Positions 1-9,293 of a DNA stretch of 59,863 nucleotides are shown one piece after another. Origin of the DNA: an uncultured Pirellulaceae bacterium (GTDB lineage Bacteria; Planctomycetota; Planctomycetia; Pirellulales; Pirellulaceae). The stretch covers positions 1-59,863 of the forward strand of contig CALFUT010000039.1 in NCBI GenBank assembly GCA_937929805.1. Direction: 5' to 3'. The notes under the pieces were generated by a model that was not told the DNA's origin, searched no databases, and worked only from the letters and a program-made list of their open reading frames with translations. Each line of letters starts with the position of its first letter. The first letter of the stretch is position 1. The position numbers and the translations under genes are program-made.

Positions 1-230
1 CTCCTACTCCTACTCCTACTCCTACTCCTACTCCTACTCCTACTCCTACTCCTACTCCTACTCCTACTCCTACTCCTACTCCTACTCCTACTCCTACTCC
101 TACTCCTACTCCTACTCCTACTCCGACTCCGACTCCTACTCCTACTCCTACTCCTACTCCTACTCCTGCTCCTACTCCTACTCCTACTCCTACTCCTACT
201 CCTACTCCTACTCCTACTCCGACTCCAACC
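1..230 (+). repeat. CCTACT hexamer tandem repeat encoding (Pro-Thr)n
   Basis: An almost perfect 6-bp repeat fills the first 230 bases and continues past the window edge. Variant units carry CCG for CCT (near 123-132 and 219) and GCT for ACT (near 170), which stay in frame. Because the unit is two codons long, slippage changes stalk length without a frameshift. The repeat lies inside the PEP-CTERM gene. Confidence 0.95.
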
Positions 231-671
231 GACTTAGTGGGAGAGGCTCAAGCCTTTGTTGACCTTTCGACGGGCGAGGTGTTTATTGAAATTGGTGACG
301 GATTGTTGATTGTTGGACTTGAAGGGGTTGCCTTCGACAACGCCGCTGCGGCCGCCGGGTTGTTGGCGATTGAACCAACTGGACTTGGCACTCAAAACGA
401 TTCGAATGGAATCGGTGTCGTTTCATTCAGCGGTTTACCAACCGGCAGGTTCAATCTTGGTTCGATCCTTCCGGAAGCACTGCGGAACGAAGCAGCGCTT
501 ACCAACCTAAACTTCCGATTTGATGGCCCCGGGAACGCTGACCCCGCGAACGCTACAAGCGCTGCTGGGAACATCACTTTGATCCAACCGAGCTTTGCCA
601 TCCCTGAGCCCGGCTCACTGAGCCTGTTGGCTCTGGCTGGTTTGGGTGCCGTTGCTCGCCGGCGCCGATGA
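1..671 (+). CDS. PEP-CTERM surface protein with Pro-Thr repeat, 5' end missing
   Basis: The reading frame is open from the first bases of the window (first full codon at 3), so the gene begins upstream. Codons from 3 to about 230 give some 38 alternating Pro-Thr pairs with a single Ala exception, a rigid and probably O-glycosylatable stalk. A folded region of about 120 residues follows, rich in Gly, Ala, Leu and Asn. The last 23 residues are a PEP-CTERM sorting signal: IPEPGS, a hydrophobic stretch ([13 protein letters not shown]) and a terminal run of four Arg. In this family the signal targets exported proteins to an exosortase. A GTG at 237 could be mistaken for a start, but the uninterrupted Pro-Thr frame upstream argues against it. 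The substrate or ligand of the protein is unknown. Confidence 0.85.
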   Translation, partial: PTPTPTPTPTPTPTPTPTPTPTPTPTPTPTPTPTPTPTPTPTPTPTPTPTPTPTPAPTPTPTPTPTPTPTPTPTPTDLVGEAQAFVDLSTGEVFIEIGDGLLIVGLEGVAFDNAAAAAGLLAIEPTGLGTQNDSNGIGVVSFSGLPTGRFNLGSILPEALRNEAALTNLNFRFDGPGNADPANATSAAGNITLIQPSFAIPEPGSLSLLALAGLGAVARRRR

Positions 672-790
672 GCAGCGTTGGGGTATAAACAGACAGAGCC
701 CGTACCGCCGTCGCGTGAATGCTGGCTGCGTTTCAATCCACTCGCTCACATGGCGGAGGGTTCATAACTTGGCGCAAAATAAATTGGCGC

Positions 791-835
791 AAAAAAGCGG
801 CAGGCTCCGCGAACATTATGTCGGGAACCTGCCGC
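791..835 (-). terminator. Intrinsic terminator downstream of nadC
   Basis: Stems at 797-808 and 824-835 pair over 12 positions with one mismatch (GCGGCAGG core) around a 15-nt loop. Read on the minus strand the hairpin is followed at once by six T (791-796 is AAAAAA on plus). It lies about 100 bases past the nadC stop, so it probably ends the minus-strand arsC-nadC transcript. Confidence 0.75.
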
Positions 836-931
836 AAACTTGTTCGTTGCTCCCCAGCACAAACAAGCACCTACAAAGCTAGGTCCCACCAAAGAGTTGT
901 CAATCGAATCGCTCAAATCCGTCCAAACAAC

Positions 932-1879
932 TCAATCAATCGTCCAATCGAGCCCAATATCAAAATTGGTCGCGGAATGAGTCAACGCCCCGACACTGAT
1001 TCGCTCTACACCCGTCGCCGCGATCCCGGCAATCGTGCTCAAGTTCACACCGCCCGACGCCTCCAGCAGAACCTTAGGCGCTCGCTCGTTTCGCAACGCC
1101 ACTGCCGACCTCAATTGATCGTTGCTCATGTTGTCCAGCAACACGATATCGACGGAAGTTTCCAACGCGATCTCCAGCTGATCTAAATTATCGACCTCAA
1201 GCTGCAAGACCGTCTCAGAACCGTTGGGCAGCGTCTGAGCATTTTCATTGATCCAGTCTCGGACAACCTTGATCGCGTTTGGAATCGTCAGTGACTTGTT
1301 CTCCGCTTGACTACGCCGGAAGGCAAGATGATTGTCTTTGATCATCACCGCATCGTACAAACCCATCCGATGGTTCTGGCCACCACCGCAAGCAACCGCA
1401 TACTTTTCAAGCCGACGCCAACCGGGCGTTGTCTTGCGAGTATCCAGCACGCAAGCGTTTGTTCCCCGAATCTCATCCGTGTACTGCCTTGCAAAGGAGC
1501 TAATGCCCGAAAGCCGACACATGAAGTTTAAGCACGTCCGCTCAAGCACCAAAATTTCTGCCGCGGGCCCGGAGATCACCGCAATTGTCTGTCCGGGCTC
1601 CACTCGATCGCCATCATTTAAATGGCAATCCAATTTCAACGTCAGCGCGTGTCGATCAATCACCAGTTTGGCAACCTCAACCCCACACACGACCCCACTT
1701 GCGCGGCTAACGAATGCGGCACTGGCGGTCACGGAGCCCGGAACGATCGAGTCCGTCGTGCAATCTCGGCCGTCCTTCAAATTCGCCGCGCCGATGTCCT
1801 CGGCCAACGCCATGTCGATTAACTGAATGCAGTCGGCGGTCGTTTCTGCATCCATTGCATGCTGTTGTGATTCACTCAT
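932..1879 (-). CDS. nadC: Nicotinate-nucleotide pyrophosphorylase (quinolinate phosphoribosyltransferase)
   Basis: It converts quinolinate and PRPP to nicotinate mononucleotide, CO2 and pyrophosphate in de novo NAD synthesis in the cytoplasm. The 315-residue protein shows the family signatures: DTRKT at 146-150, the CGGGQNHR segment at 164-171 and IKDNH at 180-184, which contribute to the quinolinate and PRPP site. The C-terminus keeps the LLDNM and LEASGG strands of the barrel. The length is slightly above the usual 280-300. The start lies 10 bp after the stop of the arsC-like gene, so the two are probably cotranscribed, with a terminator at 791-835. A gene for a nicotinamide-nucleotide amidase domain lies just upstream on the same strand, a loose NAD-metabolism grouping. 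Confidence 0.95.
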   Translation of the reverse strand: MSESQQHAMDAETTADCIQLIDMALAEDIGAANLKDGRDCTTDSIVPGSVTASAAFVSRASGVVCGVEVAKLVIDRHALTLKLDCHLNDGDRVEPGQTIAVISGPAAEILVLERTCLNFMCRLSGISSFARQYTDEIRGTNACVLDTRKTTPGWRRLEKYAVACGGGQNHRMGLYDAVMIKDNHLAFRRSQAENKSLTIPNAIKVVRDWINENAQTLPNGSETVLQLEVDNLDQLEIALETSVDIVLLDNMSNDQLRSAVALRNERAPKVLLEASGGVNLSTIAGIAATGVERISVGALTHSATNFDIGLDWTID

Positions 1880-1889
1880 TTCGATTCAC

Positions 1890-2297
1890 TCACTTTAAAT
1901 AACCTTGAATCTTTTCCTTGATTTCATCACGGACTCGGCGAAAGCACTCCATGATTTCATCGTCCGATCCGGTCGCGTCGGCCGGATCGTCAAACGGCCA
2001 ATGAACTTTTTCTTTTGCATGCGGAAGATTGGGGCAAGCGTCGAGTGCATGGTCACAAACCGTGACCGCCAGATCGACCGGCTCTGCCAAAAACTGATCC
2101 ACATGCTTGCTTTCCAAGCCTTCGGTCGGCAAGCCAATTTCAGTGATCGCTTTCAATGCCAGTGGATGAACTTTTCCAGTTGGCCTAGAGCCTGCCGAAC
2201 TAGCTCGCCACTGGGAATCGCCGATGTCTCGCCAGATGGCCTCCGCCATCTGAGATCGACAGGAGTTTCCGGTGCATAAAATCAGTACGTGTTTCAT
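1890..2297 (-). CDS. arsC: ArsC-type arsenate reductase / low-molecular-weight phosphatase family protein
   Basis: This is a 135-residue protein of the thioredoxin-coupled arsenate reductase family, which shares the low-molecular-weight tyrosine phosphatase fold. The N-terminal P-loop is CTGNSCR (Cys8 to Arg14, the CX5R motif). Cys81 and Cys88 in CDHALDACP sit where the second and third redox cysteines of the staphylococcal enzyme sit, which favours arsenate reduction over plain phosphatase activity. No arsR, arsB or acr3 gene is nearby, so resistance cannot be inferred from context. It is 10 bp upstream of nadC on the same strand. Confidence 0.85.
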   Translation of the reverse strand: MKHVLILCTGNSCRSQMAEAIWRDIGDSQWRASSAGSRPTGKVHPLALKAITEIGLPTEGLESKHVDQFLAEPVDLAVTVCDHALDACPNLPHAKEKVHWPFDDPADATGSDDEIMECFRRVRDEIKEKIQGYLK

Positions 2298-2421
2298 TGA
2301 TGAATCCGCTTGCTGGTTGGTCTTCTAAATCAATCCACAAGCATCTGAACGTATCGCAGAACGTGACGTCCGACAACGGCCACAGCCAAGCTCGACCAGC
2401 CAACGGAAAATCAAGCAGGGG

Positions 2422-2970
2422 TTACTTGCTCAAAAAATCAATCAACGCCCGAACTGCGATGGCTGCCGCGTGGCGCTGTCGATCCAGTCGTGACTCACCT
2501 GATAGCGGCATTTCAACGGAGTGGCCGCGCTCCATCGCCCCGCCGCGTGAGACAATACTCACAAACACGTGAGGCTCAGGTCTCGATCGCTGTGAATCCG
2601 GCTCAAGATGCCCGGTCGTGGCCAACGACAAAGTAGCGTGCTGGGTCACATCCAAAATCGCACGAGACATGGCAGCGGTCGTCTCGGGGGACTCGGCCGA
2701 ATACTGATCGATCAATTTTTCAGAAATATCTAACCACGTGAATTTTGAGGCTTCCTGATAGACAACCGAAGATCCGCAGAACCATTTCGATGCCCCCGGA
2801 ATACCGGTCAACACGGCCGCAATCAGCCCGCCAGTGCAACTCTCGGCCAACACAAGTTGAAAACCACCGTCTAAACTACCGTCTAAACCACCGCCTTCTG
2901 CGCCCAACCGAGCCAACTCCGCAGCCGCTTCCCTTAGTGGAACGTCAAACCGCTCCCCAGAACCGTCCAT
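2422..2970 (-). CDS. CinA C-terminal domain protein (nicotinamide-nucleotide amidase type)
   Basis: The protein carries the AESCTGG motif typical of the CinA C-terminal domain, followed by the GASKWFCGS and TTGHLEP regions. Members of this family deamidate nicotinamide mononucleotide to nicotinate mononucleotide (PncC), recycling NAD breakdown product. ATG at 2970 is preferred over a GTG at 3006 because a GGAAGCAGG tract precedes it at suitable distance; this gives 182 residues. It is a stand-alone C-terminal domain without the N-terminal MoeA-like half of full CinA. About 125 bp separate it from the arsC-nadC pair on the same strand. The stretch before the ESCTGG motif has an unusual Gly-rich insertion. 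Biochemical activity is inferred from the family. Confidence 0.82.
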   Translation of the reverse strand: MDGSGERFDVPLREAAAELARLGAEGGGLDGSLDGGFQLVLAESCTGGLIAAVLTGIPGASKWFCGSSVVYQEASKFTWLDISEKLIDQYSAESPETTAAMSRAILDVTQHATLSLATTGHLEPDSQRSRPEPHVFVSIVSRGGAMERGHSVEMPLSGESRLDRQRHAAAIAVRALIDFLSK

Positions 2971-3127
2971 TTGCAACCTGCTTCCCGATCCACGTTCGCC
3001 CAACACCCGACAAAAGTATAAGGTTACCGTTCAAACGTGAACAACACGGCTCGCCTTGACCTCAACGCGCAGATTATACTGCGTTCGATTGGCACGAGTC
3101 ATATTTAGCAGAAGTAACGGCATTCCC

Positions 3128-3760
3128 TTGGCAAACCTGAACGCAACACTTGAAGAGTACCAGATCGAGGTTCCGGAAGAAGCTTACGCGCCGCTGAAGC
3201 ATTACTGCCAAGCGTTGTGGGAGATTAATCAAACCATGAACCTGACGCGGCACACTTCCTACGAGTTGTTCGTCACGCGAGACCTCATCGACACGCTAGA
3301 ACTTTCTAAGCTGATCCCAGAAGGCAAACAAGTGCTGGATGTCGGGTCGGGTGGCGGCGTTCCGGGCATGTTGTTGCAGATTTTGCGACCGGACTTAAAA
3401 GTTGCCTTGGCCGAATCGATCGGCAAAAAAGCGCAAGCGTTGGGGGCCATCGCCGAAACGATCGGACTGGATTTAGAAATCTATCATTGCCGAGCCGAAG
3501 ATTTGCTGCAGGATTTTCGATACGACTACACGACTGCCAGAGCCGTCGGACCGATCACCAAGTTCTGCACATGGTTCGAAGAAGTCTGGCCATCAATCGG
3601 GCGACTGCTGGCGGTCAAAGGGCCTCGCTGGATCGATGAAAAAAATGCAGCGGCCGAGAAAGGAATGCTGAAAAAGTTGGATCTACGAGTCGTGGCTCAA
3701 TATCCGACCCCCGGAACTGAATGGGAAAGCGTTATTCTGCAAATAAAAGCGTCTCGATAA
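3128..3760 (+). CDS. rsmG: 16S rRNA (guanine-N7)-methyltransferase RsmG
   Basis: RsmG (GidB) methylates N7 of G527 in 16S rRNA using S-adenosylmethionine. The SAM-binding motif I is VLDVGSGGGVPG, followed by an acidic strand end (ALAESIGKKAQ) and the LAVKGPRW segment typical of the family. The frame is open from a TTG at 3056 with no in-frame ATG before the conserved region. Comparison with the known E. coli protein places the natural N-terminus near TTG 3128 (LANLNATLEEYQI), giving 210 residues, the usual family length. It is transcribed divergently from the cinA-domain gene. Confidence is high for function, moderate for start. Confidence 0.9.
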   Translation: MANLNATLEEYQIEVPEEAYAPLKHYCQALWEINQTMNLTRHTSYELFVTRDLIDTLELSKLIPEGKQVLDVGSGGGVPGMLLQILRPDLKVALAESIGKKAQALGAIAETIGLDLEIYHCRAEDLLQDFRYDYTTARAVGPITKFCTWFEEVWPSIGRLLAVKGPRWIDEKNAAAEKGMLKKLDLRVVAQYPTPGTEWESVILQIKASR

Positions 3761-4552
3761 TTTTTTTCAGCTTGTGCATTGTCTAGCTTGAAATTGAGGC
3801 TGGCGTTTCGTTTCGATAGCCAAAATTTGGATTGAAACGAAGCATCCACTCCAAAATTAATTTTCGCAATCCACGAGGAAAACACTCAAAACGTCACAAT
3901 CCGAAACGAAGTTCAGTTTTGGATAAAAAGTTTTCTCGGTTCTTCGGCCGATGAAGAAGGTAGAATAAACTTATCAATTGAACTTCCTTGGCGCTGTCGA
4001 TTCGGCTACTGTTCGCCAAGTTGATCAAAACATAGAACACCGTGGCGGTTGATGCTCGATCGTCCAAGACGCCCGAGCAACCAGCTGCTGCAAACCGTAC
4101 TGTTACTCCTGCCACTCACGGCTGAGGGACCAATTTTTCGGGTTAACCGGGATCATCAGTGGCTTGTGCTTAGCACGTCCGATCTCCGTTTTTCTCCCAG
4201 CGACTCCCATCGCTGCGCGTACGGTCGGAGTAACTTTTGCCGCATTGCTTTTCGAAGCATTGCGGTTTTTTTATGCGCTGATTTTTTTGTGCAATCAATC
4301 AAATGTTTACGTTGTGCCACCGCCACTGCAATTGAGCACCCGCAAAACAACACCTTACGGATTAGCGGGATCATAAGTTGGGAAAACAATTTGGAATCGT
4401 GAAGTCGAACCGGGCATTCAATTCTTGGCGAATGGAAAGTACACTATTCAACTGCAACAACCGGCGGTTTTCATCGTGCTTGTGGTGCACAATCGCATTC
4501 CACGACGCCAGTCGCCTCTGCCGACTACGCACCGGAAAGGTCCGAAGCTGAA
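3761..4552. other. Gene-free 792-bp stretch between rsmG and the ECF sigma gene
   Basis: No reading frame here has family features or a convincing start. The first part (3761-4000) is AT-rich. The only clear element is a plus-strand intrinsic terminator at 4240-4272, which lies far from the rsmG stop and may close an unannotated small RNA. Confidence 0.6.
4240..4272 (+). terminator. Orphan intrinsic terminator
   Basis: An 11-bp stem (CCGCATTGCTT / AAGCATTGCGG, one T-T mismatch) closes on a TTCG tetraloop and is followed by seven T. The minus strand has no T tract. The nearest upstream coding end is about 480 bases away, so it may terminate either a long rsmG 3' UTR or a separate non-coding transcript. 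Confidence 0.72.
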
Positions 4553-5182
4553 ATGAGCGAACAATCGCAAGTGGACCAAGTTCAGGCTCTGATCGCCCGC
4601 CTTCAAAAGGGAGACGACTCCGCGCGAGCAGAGCTAATCAATTGCGCCTGCGATCGGCTGATGAACCTGACTCGAAAGGTCAAACGCACCTTTGGCAAAG
4701 TTCAGCGTTGGGAAGAAACCGAGGACGTGTTCCAACGAGCCACGATGCGGTTGTACCAATCGCTCGAAAAGGTTACCCCGAACGACACGCGTCATTTCTT
4801 TCGGCTGGCAGCGTTGCAGATCCGCCGTGAGCTAATCGATCTTTCGCGCCACTACAGCGGGCCACAAGGAATGGGCGGCAACCACGCGACTCAGATGGCC
4901 GGCAGTTCGTCAGAAAATCCGCTGCCCCATGCGGCCTACGATGCCGCCGATCAAACTAGCGGACCGGGACACTTGCACCAGTGGAGCGAATTTCATCAAG
5001 CGATTGAAGACCTACCGGATGACTTGAGAGAAGTAACCGAATTGTTGTTCTACCACGAACTGGAACAGACTCAGGCTGCCGAACTGATGGGCGTCAGCGT
5101 TCGAACCATCAAACGCTACTGGCGTGACGCCAAACTGGCACTGTACGAAAAATTTGATGGTGAACTACCGGGTTCAATGTAG
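4553..5182 (+). CDS. ECF-type RNA polymerase sigma factor
   Basis: This 209-residue sigma-70 family protein has sigma-2 in the first ~100 residues (EETEDVFQRATMRLYQSL) and a sigma-4 helix-turn-helix near the C-terminus (TQAAELMGVSVRTIKRYWR). The linker carries a Gly/Ser/His-rich stretch. It is followed on the same strand, 203 bp later, by a membrane Ser/Thr kinase. Sigma/kinase pairs of this type are common in planctomycetes, where the kinase is thought to take the place of an anti-sigma factor as signal input. The regulon cannot be read from this sequence. The ATG at 4553 is the only well-placed start. Confidence 0.9.
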   Translation: MSEQSQVDQVQALIARLQKGDDSARAELINCACDRLMNLTRKVKRTFGKVQRWEETEDVFQRATMRLYQSLEKVTPNDTRHFFRLAALQIRRELIDLSRHYSGPQGMGGNHATQMAGSSSENPLPHAAYDAADQTSGPGHLHQWSEFHQAIEDLPDDLREVTELLFYHELEQTQAAELMGVSVRTIKRYWRDAKLALYEKFDGELPGSM

Positions 5183-5233
5183 TGAAGACGTGACAACGAA
5201 GGCAGTTTCGAGTTGGGTTCCATCTTTGGGCAA

Positions 5234-5321
5234 AAGGCAAGTTTAAACCTACCGCCAAGGATGCTAAAAACTGGAAAGAATTGCCTCACTTATTGGTGGG
5301 TTTAATTCTGCCACTTGCCTT
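5234..5321 (+). other. Inverted repeat in the leader of the kinase gene
   Basis: AAGGCAAGT at 5234-5242 and ACTTGCCTT at 5313-5321 are perfect complements, and inner segments (TTAAACC and GGTTTAA) continue the pairing with bulges. The structure lies between the sigma factor stop and the kinase start. It could attenuate read-through or protect a processed end; no T tract follows. Confidence 0.5.
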
Positions 5322-5385
5322 AGCCAACCATTTTTCAGTTGACCGCGACAAAAATGATTAAGGGCACCTGCCAACGTGGATTCTC

Positions 5386-7638
5386 ATGACTGACAACGCT
5401 CAACTGAACGAATTGCTCGACCGTTGGGAAGAAGCGTTAGAGAACGGGGAATCGATTTCGCTAGAGGAAGTCTGCAAAGACTATCCAGAGTTGCTGACCT
5501 CAATGAAGCAGAAGATTGCCGCTTTGGAAGCATTCGAAAGATGCGTTGCCAGTAACAAGTCCCCGAGTCCGTTTGCGAATTCGAGTGACAACGAATCGAG
5601 TCGCGATGCGAACTCGATGCCGCAATCTCTTGAATACCAATCGAATCTGATTGACCTAATTCAACATGACCGCGGTGGCTTGGGCGTGGTCTACCGAGCC
5701 GTTGATGAAAAACTCAATCGCAACGTCGCGATCAAGTTCATCCAACCTCGCCATGCCCGCAACCAAAATCTGACAGAGCGATTCTTGCAAGAAGCCGAAA
5801 TCACCGGGCGGCTTGACCACCCCGGCGTCGTCCCAGTTTACGCACTCGGACAGACGGACTCGGGTCAACCTTTTTACTCAATGCGTTTTATCCGGGGCGA
5901 ATCGCTTGATAGCCAGCTCAAACGGTATCACGAAACAAAAGCAGAACTCGATTCGGCTGACCAGCGTTTGCGAATGAGGCAGATGTTAGGGAATCTGGTT
6001 TCCGTGTGCCGGACGATCGCTTACGCACACACTCGAGGCATTGTCCATCGTGATATTAAGCCACAGAACATCATGCTGGGCAAATATGGCGAGGCTCTTG
6101 TCGTTGATTGGGGGCTGGCCTTGCCAATTGGTCGAGGCTCAAAGTTCCGCGTAACCGACGAACAAACGTTGCGACCAGTTCTCACCAGCGAACTGTACCC
6201 AGACATGGGCGAAGGGACACCGGTCTACATGAGCCCCGAACAGGCAGCCGGCCAAGACACGATCTCGCCGGCGTCGGATATCTACTCGCTAGGAGTCACT
6301 CTCTACAAACTGTTGACCGGCGAGCTGGCGTTTGACGGAGCCAATCCGATTGACATTCGCTCAAAAATAATCTCGGGCGAATTTCAACCGCCAACCATTC
6401 ATGACACCTCGTTGCCACGGCCACTCGAATCGATTTGCCTGAAGGCGATGGCCCTCGCGCCGCACGATCGATACGAAACCGCGACCGAGTTGGCGGACGA
6501 TCTGGACAGTTGGCTGGCAGAGAATCCGGTGCAGGCTCATACCTATAGCCGTCGCGAACGAGTCTTACGTTGGTGTCGCCGCCACCTAGGCTTGATCGCG
6601 GGCCTGACCGCCGGACTGGTGCTATTGAGTGCTGGTTTGATGATCGCGTCGGGACTCGTGATGCGACTAACGAAGCAAAAAATTCGGCTTCAAGGAAACG
6701 CGATTCAAGCACTGCAGATGGCTCAGGCGAACCAACTAGACGGCATGAACATGACGTGCCGAGTCGCCGCGAAGTCCGTTCGCCTAACCATGGAGGCAAG
6801 CGTTTGGGCGATAGAAGATCTGGCCAAGTCCAAAGATTTAATCGATCTGCTCAGCGAGGGCGACTCAATGATTGATCCTGACGTGGCCGAATCTCGCCAA
6901 TCTCAATTGGAATCGCTGTTGGTTGACGCACGTTGTAGTGACGCAGAAAACTTGCAGGCAATTTCGTGGTTCGCACTCGACCGCAATGGACAACTAGTGG
7001 CTCGATCAAGTGATTCCATTTCCGCGATCAAGGTCAACCGACCGTTGTGGATGCGGCCCTACTTTCACGGCGGCGAATCTTCACTTGATCCAAATCTGCC
7101 TCGCGAACAACGGCCCGGCCCGATCACGCACACAAACATCACGCCGATGTTTATTGGCAAGGGAAAAGGCTGGAAGCTGTGCAGCATTTCGACTCCGGTT
7201 CGCGACGCGAACAAAAACGTCGTTGGCGTCGTTGGCCTGACCATGCGAGCCGGACGGCTTGACGCGGTCGAGCAACTAGGGGCCTCTGGGATGAAACGGA
7301 TCGTAACCATGGTCGAAACGCGCGGCCAGCACTCGGCGCGGTTGATCCATCATCCGGGCATGACCACCGAGGACAGCGCGGCGAGAGAAAATTCAAGCGA
7401 CGAAACCTTGAAAGAAATGATCGATGACCACGTCCTTGCTCAGTTGAAAGCCATTGATATCGAGTCAACCGATCCGATCCTGCTGGAAGACTACGTCGAT
7501 CCGATTGAATCCGAGTCCAGCACCGGCTGGGTTGCCGTCGCGGCTCCCGTTCAAGTTCGCTCGCGCGAGTACGGGCCGTTGAAACTTGGATGGTACTTAA
7601 TTGTCCAAGATCAACCATACAACGTGCCATTTCAATAG
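5386..7638 (+). CDS. Membrane Ser/Thr protein kinase with extracytoplasmic Cache-like domain
   Basis: The 750-residue protein starts with a ~85-residue region common in planctomycete kinases, then a Hanks-type kinase domain: glycine loop GGLGVV, Lys117 in VAIK, catalytic HRDIKPQN at 221-228, DWG at 241-243 in place of DFG, and MSPEQ. A single membrane span lies at about 401-426. The C-terminal ~300 residues outside the membrane (FALDRNGQLVARSSDS onward, then WMRPYFHGGE and VVGVVGLTMRAG) resemble a double Cache sensor, by pattern only. Location after an ECF sigma gene suggests that ligand binding outside controls phosphorylation inside and so the sigma factor. That link is inferred from gene order. 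Confidence 0.9.
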   Translation: MTDNAQLNELLDRWEEALENGESISLEEVCKDYPELLTSMKQKIAALEAFERCVASNKSPSPFANSSDNESSRDANSMPQSLEYQSNLIDLIQHDRGGLGVVYRAVDEKLNRNVAIKFIQPRHARNQNLTERFLQEAEITGRLDHPGVVPVYALGQTDSGQPFYSMRFIRGESLDSQLKRYHETKAELDSADQRLRMRQMLGNLVSVCRTIAYAHTRGIVHRDIKPQNIMLGKYGEALVVDWGLALPIGRGSKFRVTDEQTLRPVLTSELYPDMGEGTPVYMSPEQAAGQDTISPASDIYSLGVTLYKLLTGELAFDGANPIDIRSKIISGEFQPPTIHDTSLPRPLESICLKAMALAPHDRYETATELADDLDSWLAENPVQAHTYSRRERVLRWCRRHLGLIAGLTAGLVLLSAGLMIASGLVMRLTKQKIRLQGNAIQALQMAQANQLDGMNMTCRVAAKSVRLTMEASVWAIEDLAKSKDLIDLLSEGDSMIDPDVAESRQSQLESLLVDARCSDAENLQAISWFALDRNGQLVARSSDSISAIKVNRPLWMRPYFHGGESSLDPNLPREQRPGPITHTNITPMFIGKGKGWKLCSISTPVRDANKNVVGVVGLTMRAGRLDAVEQLGASGMKRIVTMVETRGQHSARLIHHPGMTTEDSAARENSSDETLKEMIDDHVLAQLKAIDIESTDPILLEDYVDPIESESSTGWVAVAAPVQVRSREYGPLKLGWYLIVQDQPYNVPFQ

Positions 7639-7661
7639 CTTTTGCCTGTCAACACAAACTC

Positions 7662-7736
7662 AATACAAACCCGACGCGTCAGCGAGGGATTCCCCGTGCG
7701 TTCTCTATCCACTCGCTCGCGCTTCGTGCTTGTATT
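7662..7736. repeat. Dispersed palindromic repeat, intergenic copy
   Basis: Two imperfect arms (AATACAAACCCGACGCG at the left, GCTTGTATT at the right end) frame a short loop. The arms contain the same GCGAG and CCACTCGCT words as the palindrome at 19174-19246. This copy lies between the kinase and asnS and is more diverged than the one inside the coding sequence. Confidence 0.65.
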
Positions 7737-7852
7737 TTCCGTTGCCAGACAGTGTCTAGCGGATGACGAGCCACACCATCACATTCACGCAAAAAATAGG
7801 CGCCGGAACGATCGATCTTGACGCATCCTAGAATCAAGTCGATAACGATGGG

Positions 7853-9253
7853 ATGAACAGAACAACCGTCGCACAAGCTCGTCAAATCGAATTCATTGGC
7901 CAGAACACTCGGCTGCAAGGCTGGGTACGGACTCGCCGTGATTCCAAAGCCGGATTCAGCTTCATCGAAATCAACGATGGATCTTGTCAGGGCAATATTC
8001 AGGTCATCGCCGACAACACGTTGGCGAATTACGAATCCGAAATCAAACACTTGACCACAGGTTGCAGTATCACCGTTGAGGGTGAAGTCAAAGAGTCTGG
8101 CGGTCGCGGCCAAGCAACCGAAGTCCAAGCCACCGTGGTGGAAGTGATCGGGGGTGCCGACCCCGAGACCTATCCGCTACAGAAAAAGCGGCACTCATTT
8201 GAGAAGCTTCGCGAGTGGGGCCATCTTCGCCCTCGGACCAACACTTTCGGTGCGGTGGCAAGAGTCCGCAACTGCATCATCAACTCGACCCATCAGTTCT
8301 TTCAAGAGCGTGGCTTTCTTAATGTGCACACCCCGATCATCACCGCCAGCGATTGCGAAGGCGCGGGCGAGATGTTCCAAGTCACCACGATGAAACTGGA
8401 CCAAGTTGCCAAGCAGTCGATCGAAAAACTGGACTACAAATTCGACTTCTTCGACAAGCCGTCTTACCTGACCGTCAGTGGGCAATTGGCGGCCGAGTCG
8501 TACGCGTGCTCCCTGGGCAAGGTCTACACGTTCGGGCCGACCTTCCGCGCCGAAAACTCGAACACGTCGCGGCACTTGGCCGAGTTCTGGATGGTGGAAC
8601 CGGAAGTGGCGTTCAACGACCTAGACGACAACATGGATCTGGCCGAGTTATTTCTGAAGCGGATTTTTGGTGATGCGTTGGAAAAGTGCCCCGACGACAT
8701 GCAGTTTTTCAACGACCGAATCGATGAAGACAAGGCGTTGATCGAGCGACTGGAAGGAATTACCAAAAGCGATTTTGTGCGACTTCCTTACACCGAAGCG
8801 ATCGAGATCCTGATTGCGTCAAAACAGAAGTTTGAATTTAAAGTCGAATGGGGAATCGATCTGCAAAGCGAACACGAACGCTTCCTCACGGAAAAACACT
8901 TCAAGAAACCCGTGATCCTTTTCGACTACCCCCGAACGATCAAACCATTTTACATGTATTGCAACGAGGACGAAAAAACCGTCCGAGCAATGGATGTACT
9001 CGTCCCGACCGTCGGCGAGATCATCGGCGGCAGCCAGCGAGAACATCGGCTGGACGTGCTGGAAGGCCGCATGCGAGACCAAGATCTAAACGTGGACGAC
9101 TACTGGTGGTACACCGACCTGCGGCGCTACGGCACGGTGCCTCACGCCGGATTCGGACTGGGGCTCGAGCGAGCCGTTCAATTCGTCACCAGCATGGGCA
9201 ACATCCGCGACGTGATCCCGTTCCCTCGCACGCCGGGTAATGCTGAGTTTTAG
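7853..9253 (+). CDS. asnS: Asparaginyl-tRNA synthetase
   Basis: This 466-residue class IIb synthetase charges tRNA-Asn. The N-terminal OB-fold anticodon domain ([17 protein letters not shown]) is followed by the catalytic core with class II motif 2 ([15 protein letters not shown]) and motif 3 ([12 protein letters not shown]), and the usual ending VIPFPRTPG. Length matches the family. The ATG at 7853 is supported by the position of the OB fold. Presence of AsnS implies direct Asn charging. It is convergent with the Uma2 gene downstream. Confidence 0.96.
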   Translation: MNRTTVAQARQIEFIGQNTRLQGWVRTRRDSKAGFSFIEINDGSCQGNIQVIADNTLANYESEIKHLTTGCSITVEGEVKESGGRGQATEVQATVVEVIGGADPETYPLQKKRHSFEKLREWGHLRPRTNTFGAVARVRNCIINSTHQFFQERGFLNVHTPIITASDCEGAGEMFQVTTMKLDQVAKQSIEKLDYKFDFFDKPSYLTVSGQLAAESYACSLGKVYTFGPTFRAENSNTSRHLAEFWMVEPEVAFNDLDDNMDLAELFLKRIFGDALEKCPDDMQFFNDRIDEDKALIERLEGITKSDFVRLPYTEAIEILIASKQKFEFKVEWGIDLQSEHERFLTEKHFKKPVILFDYPRTIKPFYMYCNEDEKTVRAMDVLVPTVGEIIGGSQREHRLDVLEGRMRDQDLNVDDYWWYTDLRRYGTVPHAGFGLGLERAVQFVTSMGNIRDVIPFPRTPGNAEF

Positions 9254-9293
9254 GCAGCATTATCCGCAAGCTCAATTCATCCGACGGCGCAAC

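Noticed and set aside
690-770. Third copy of the palindrome family after the PEP-CTERM gene
   Set aside because: Only the words CCACTCGCT and a few others match; no paired arm is visible.
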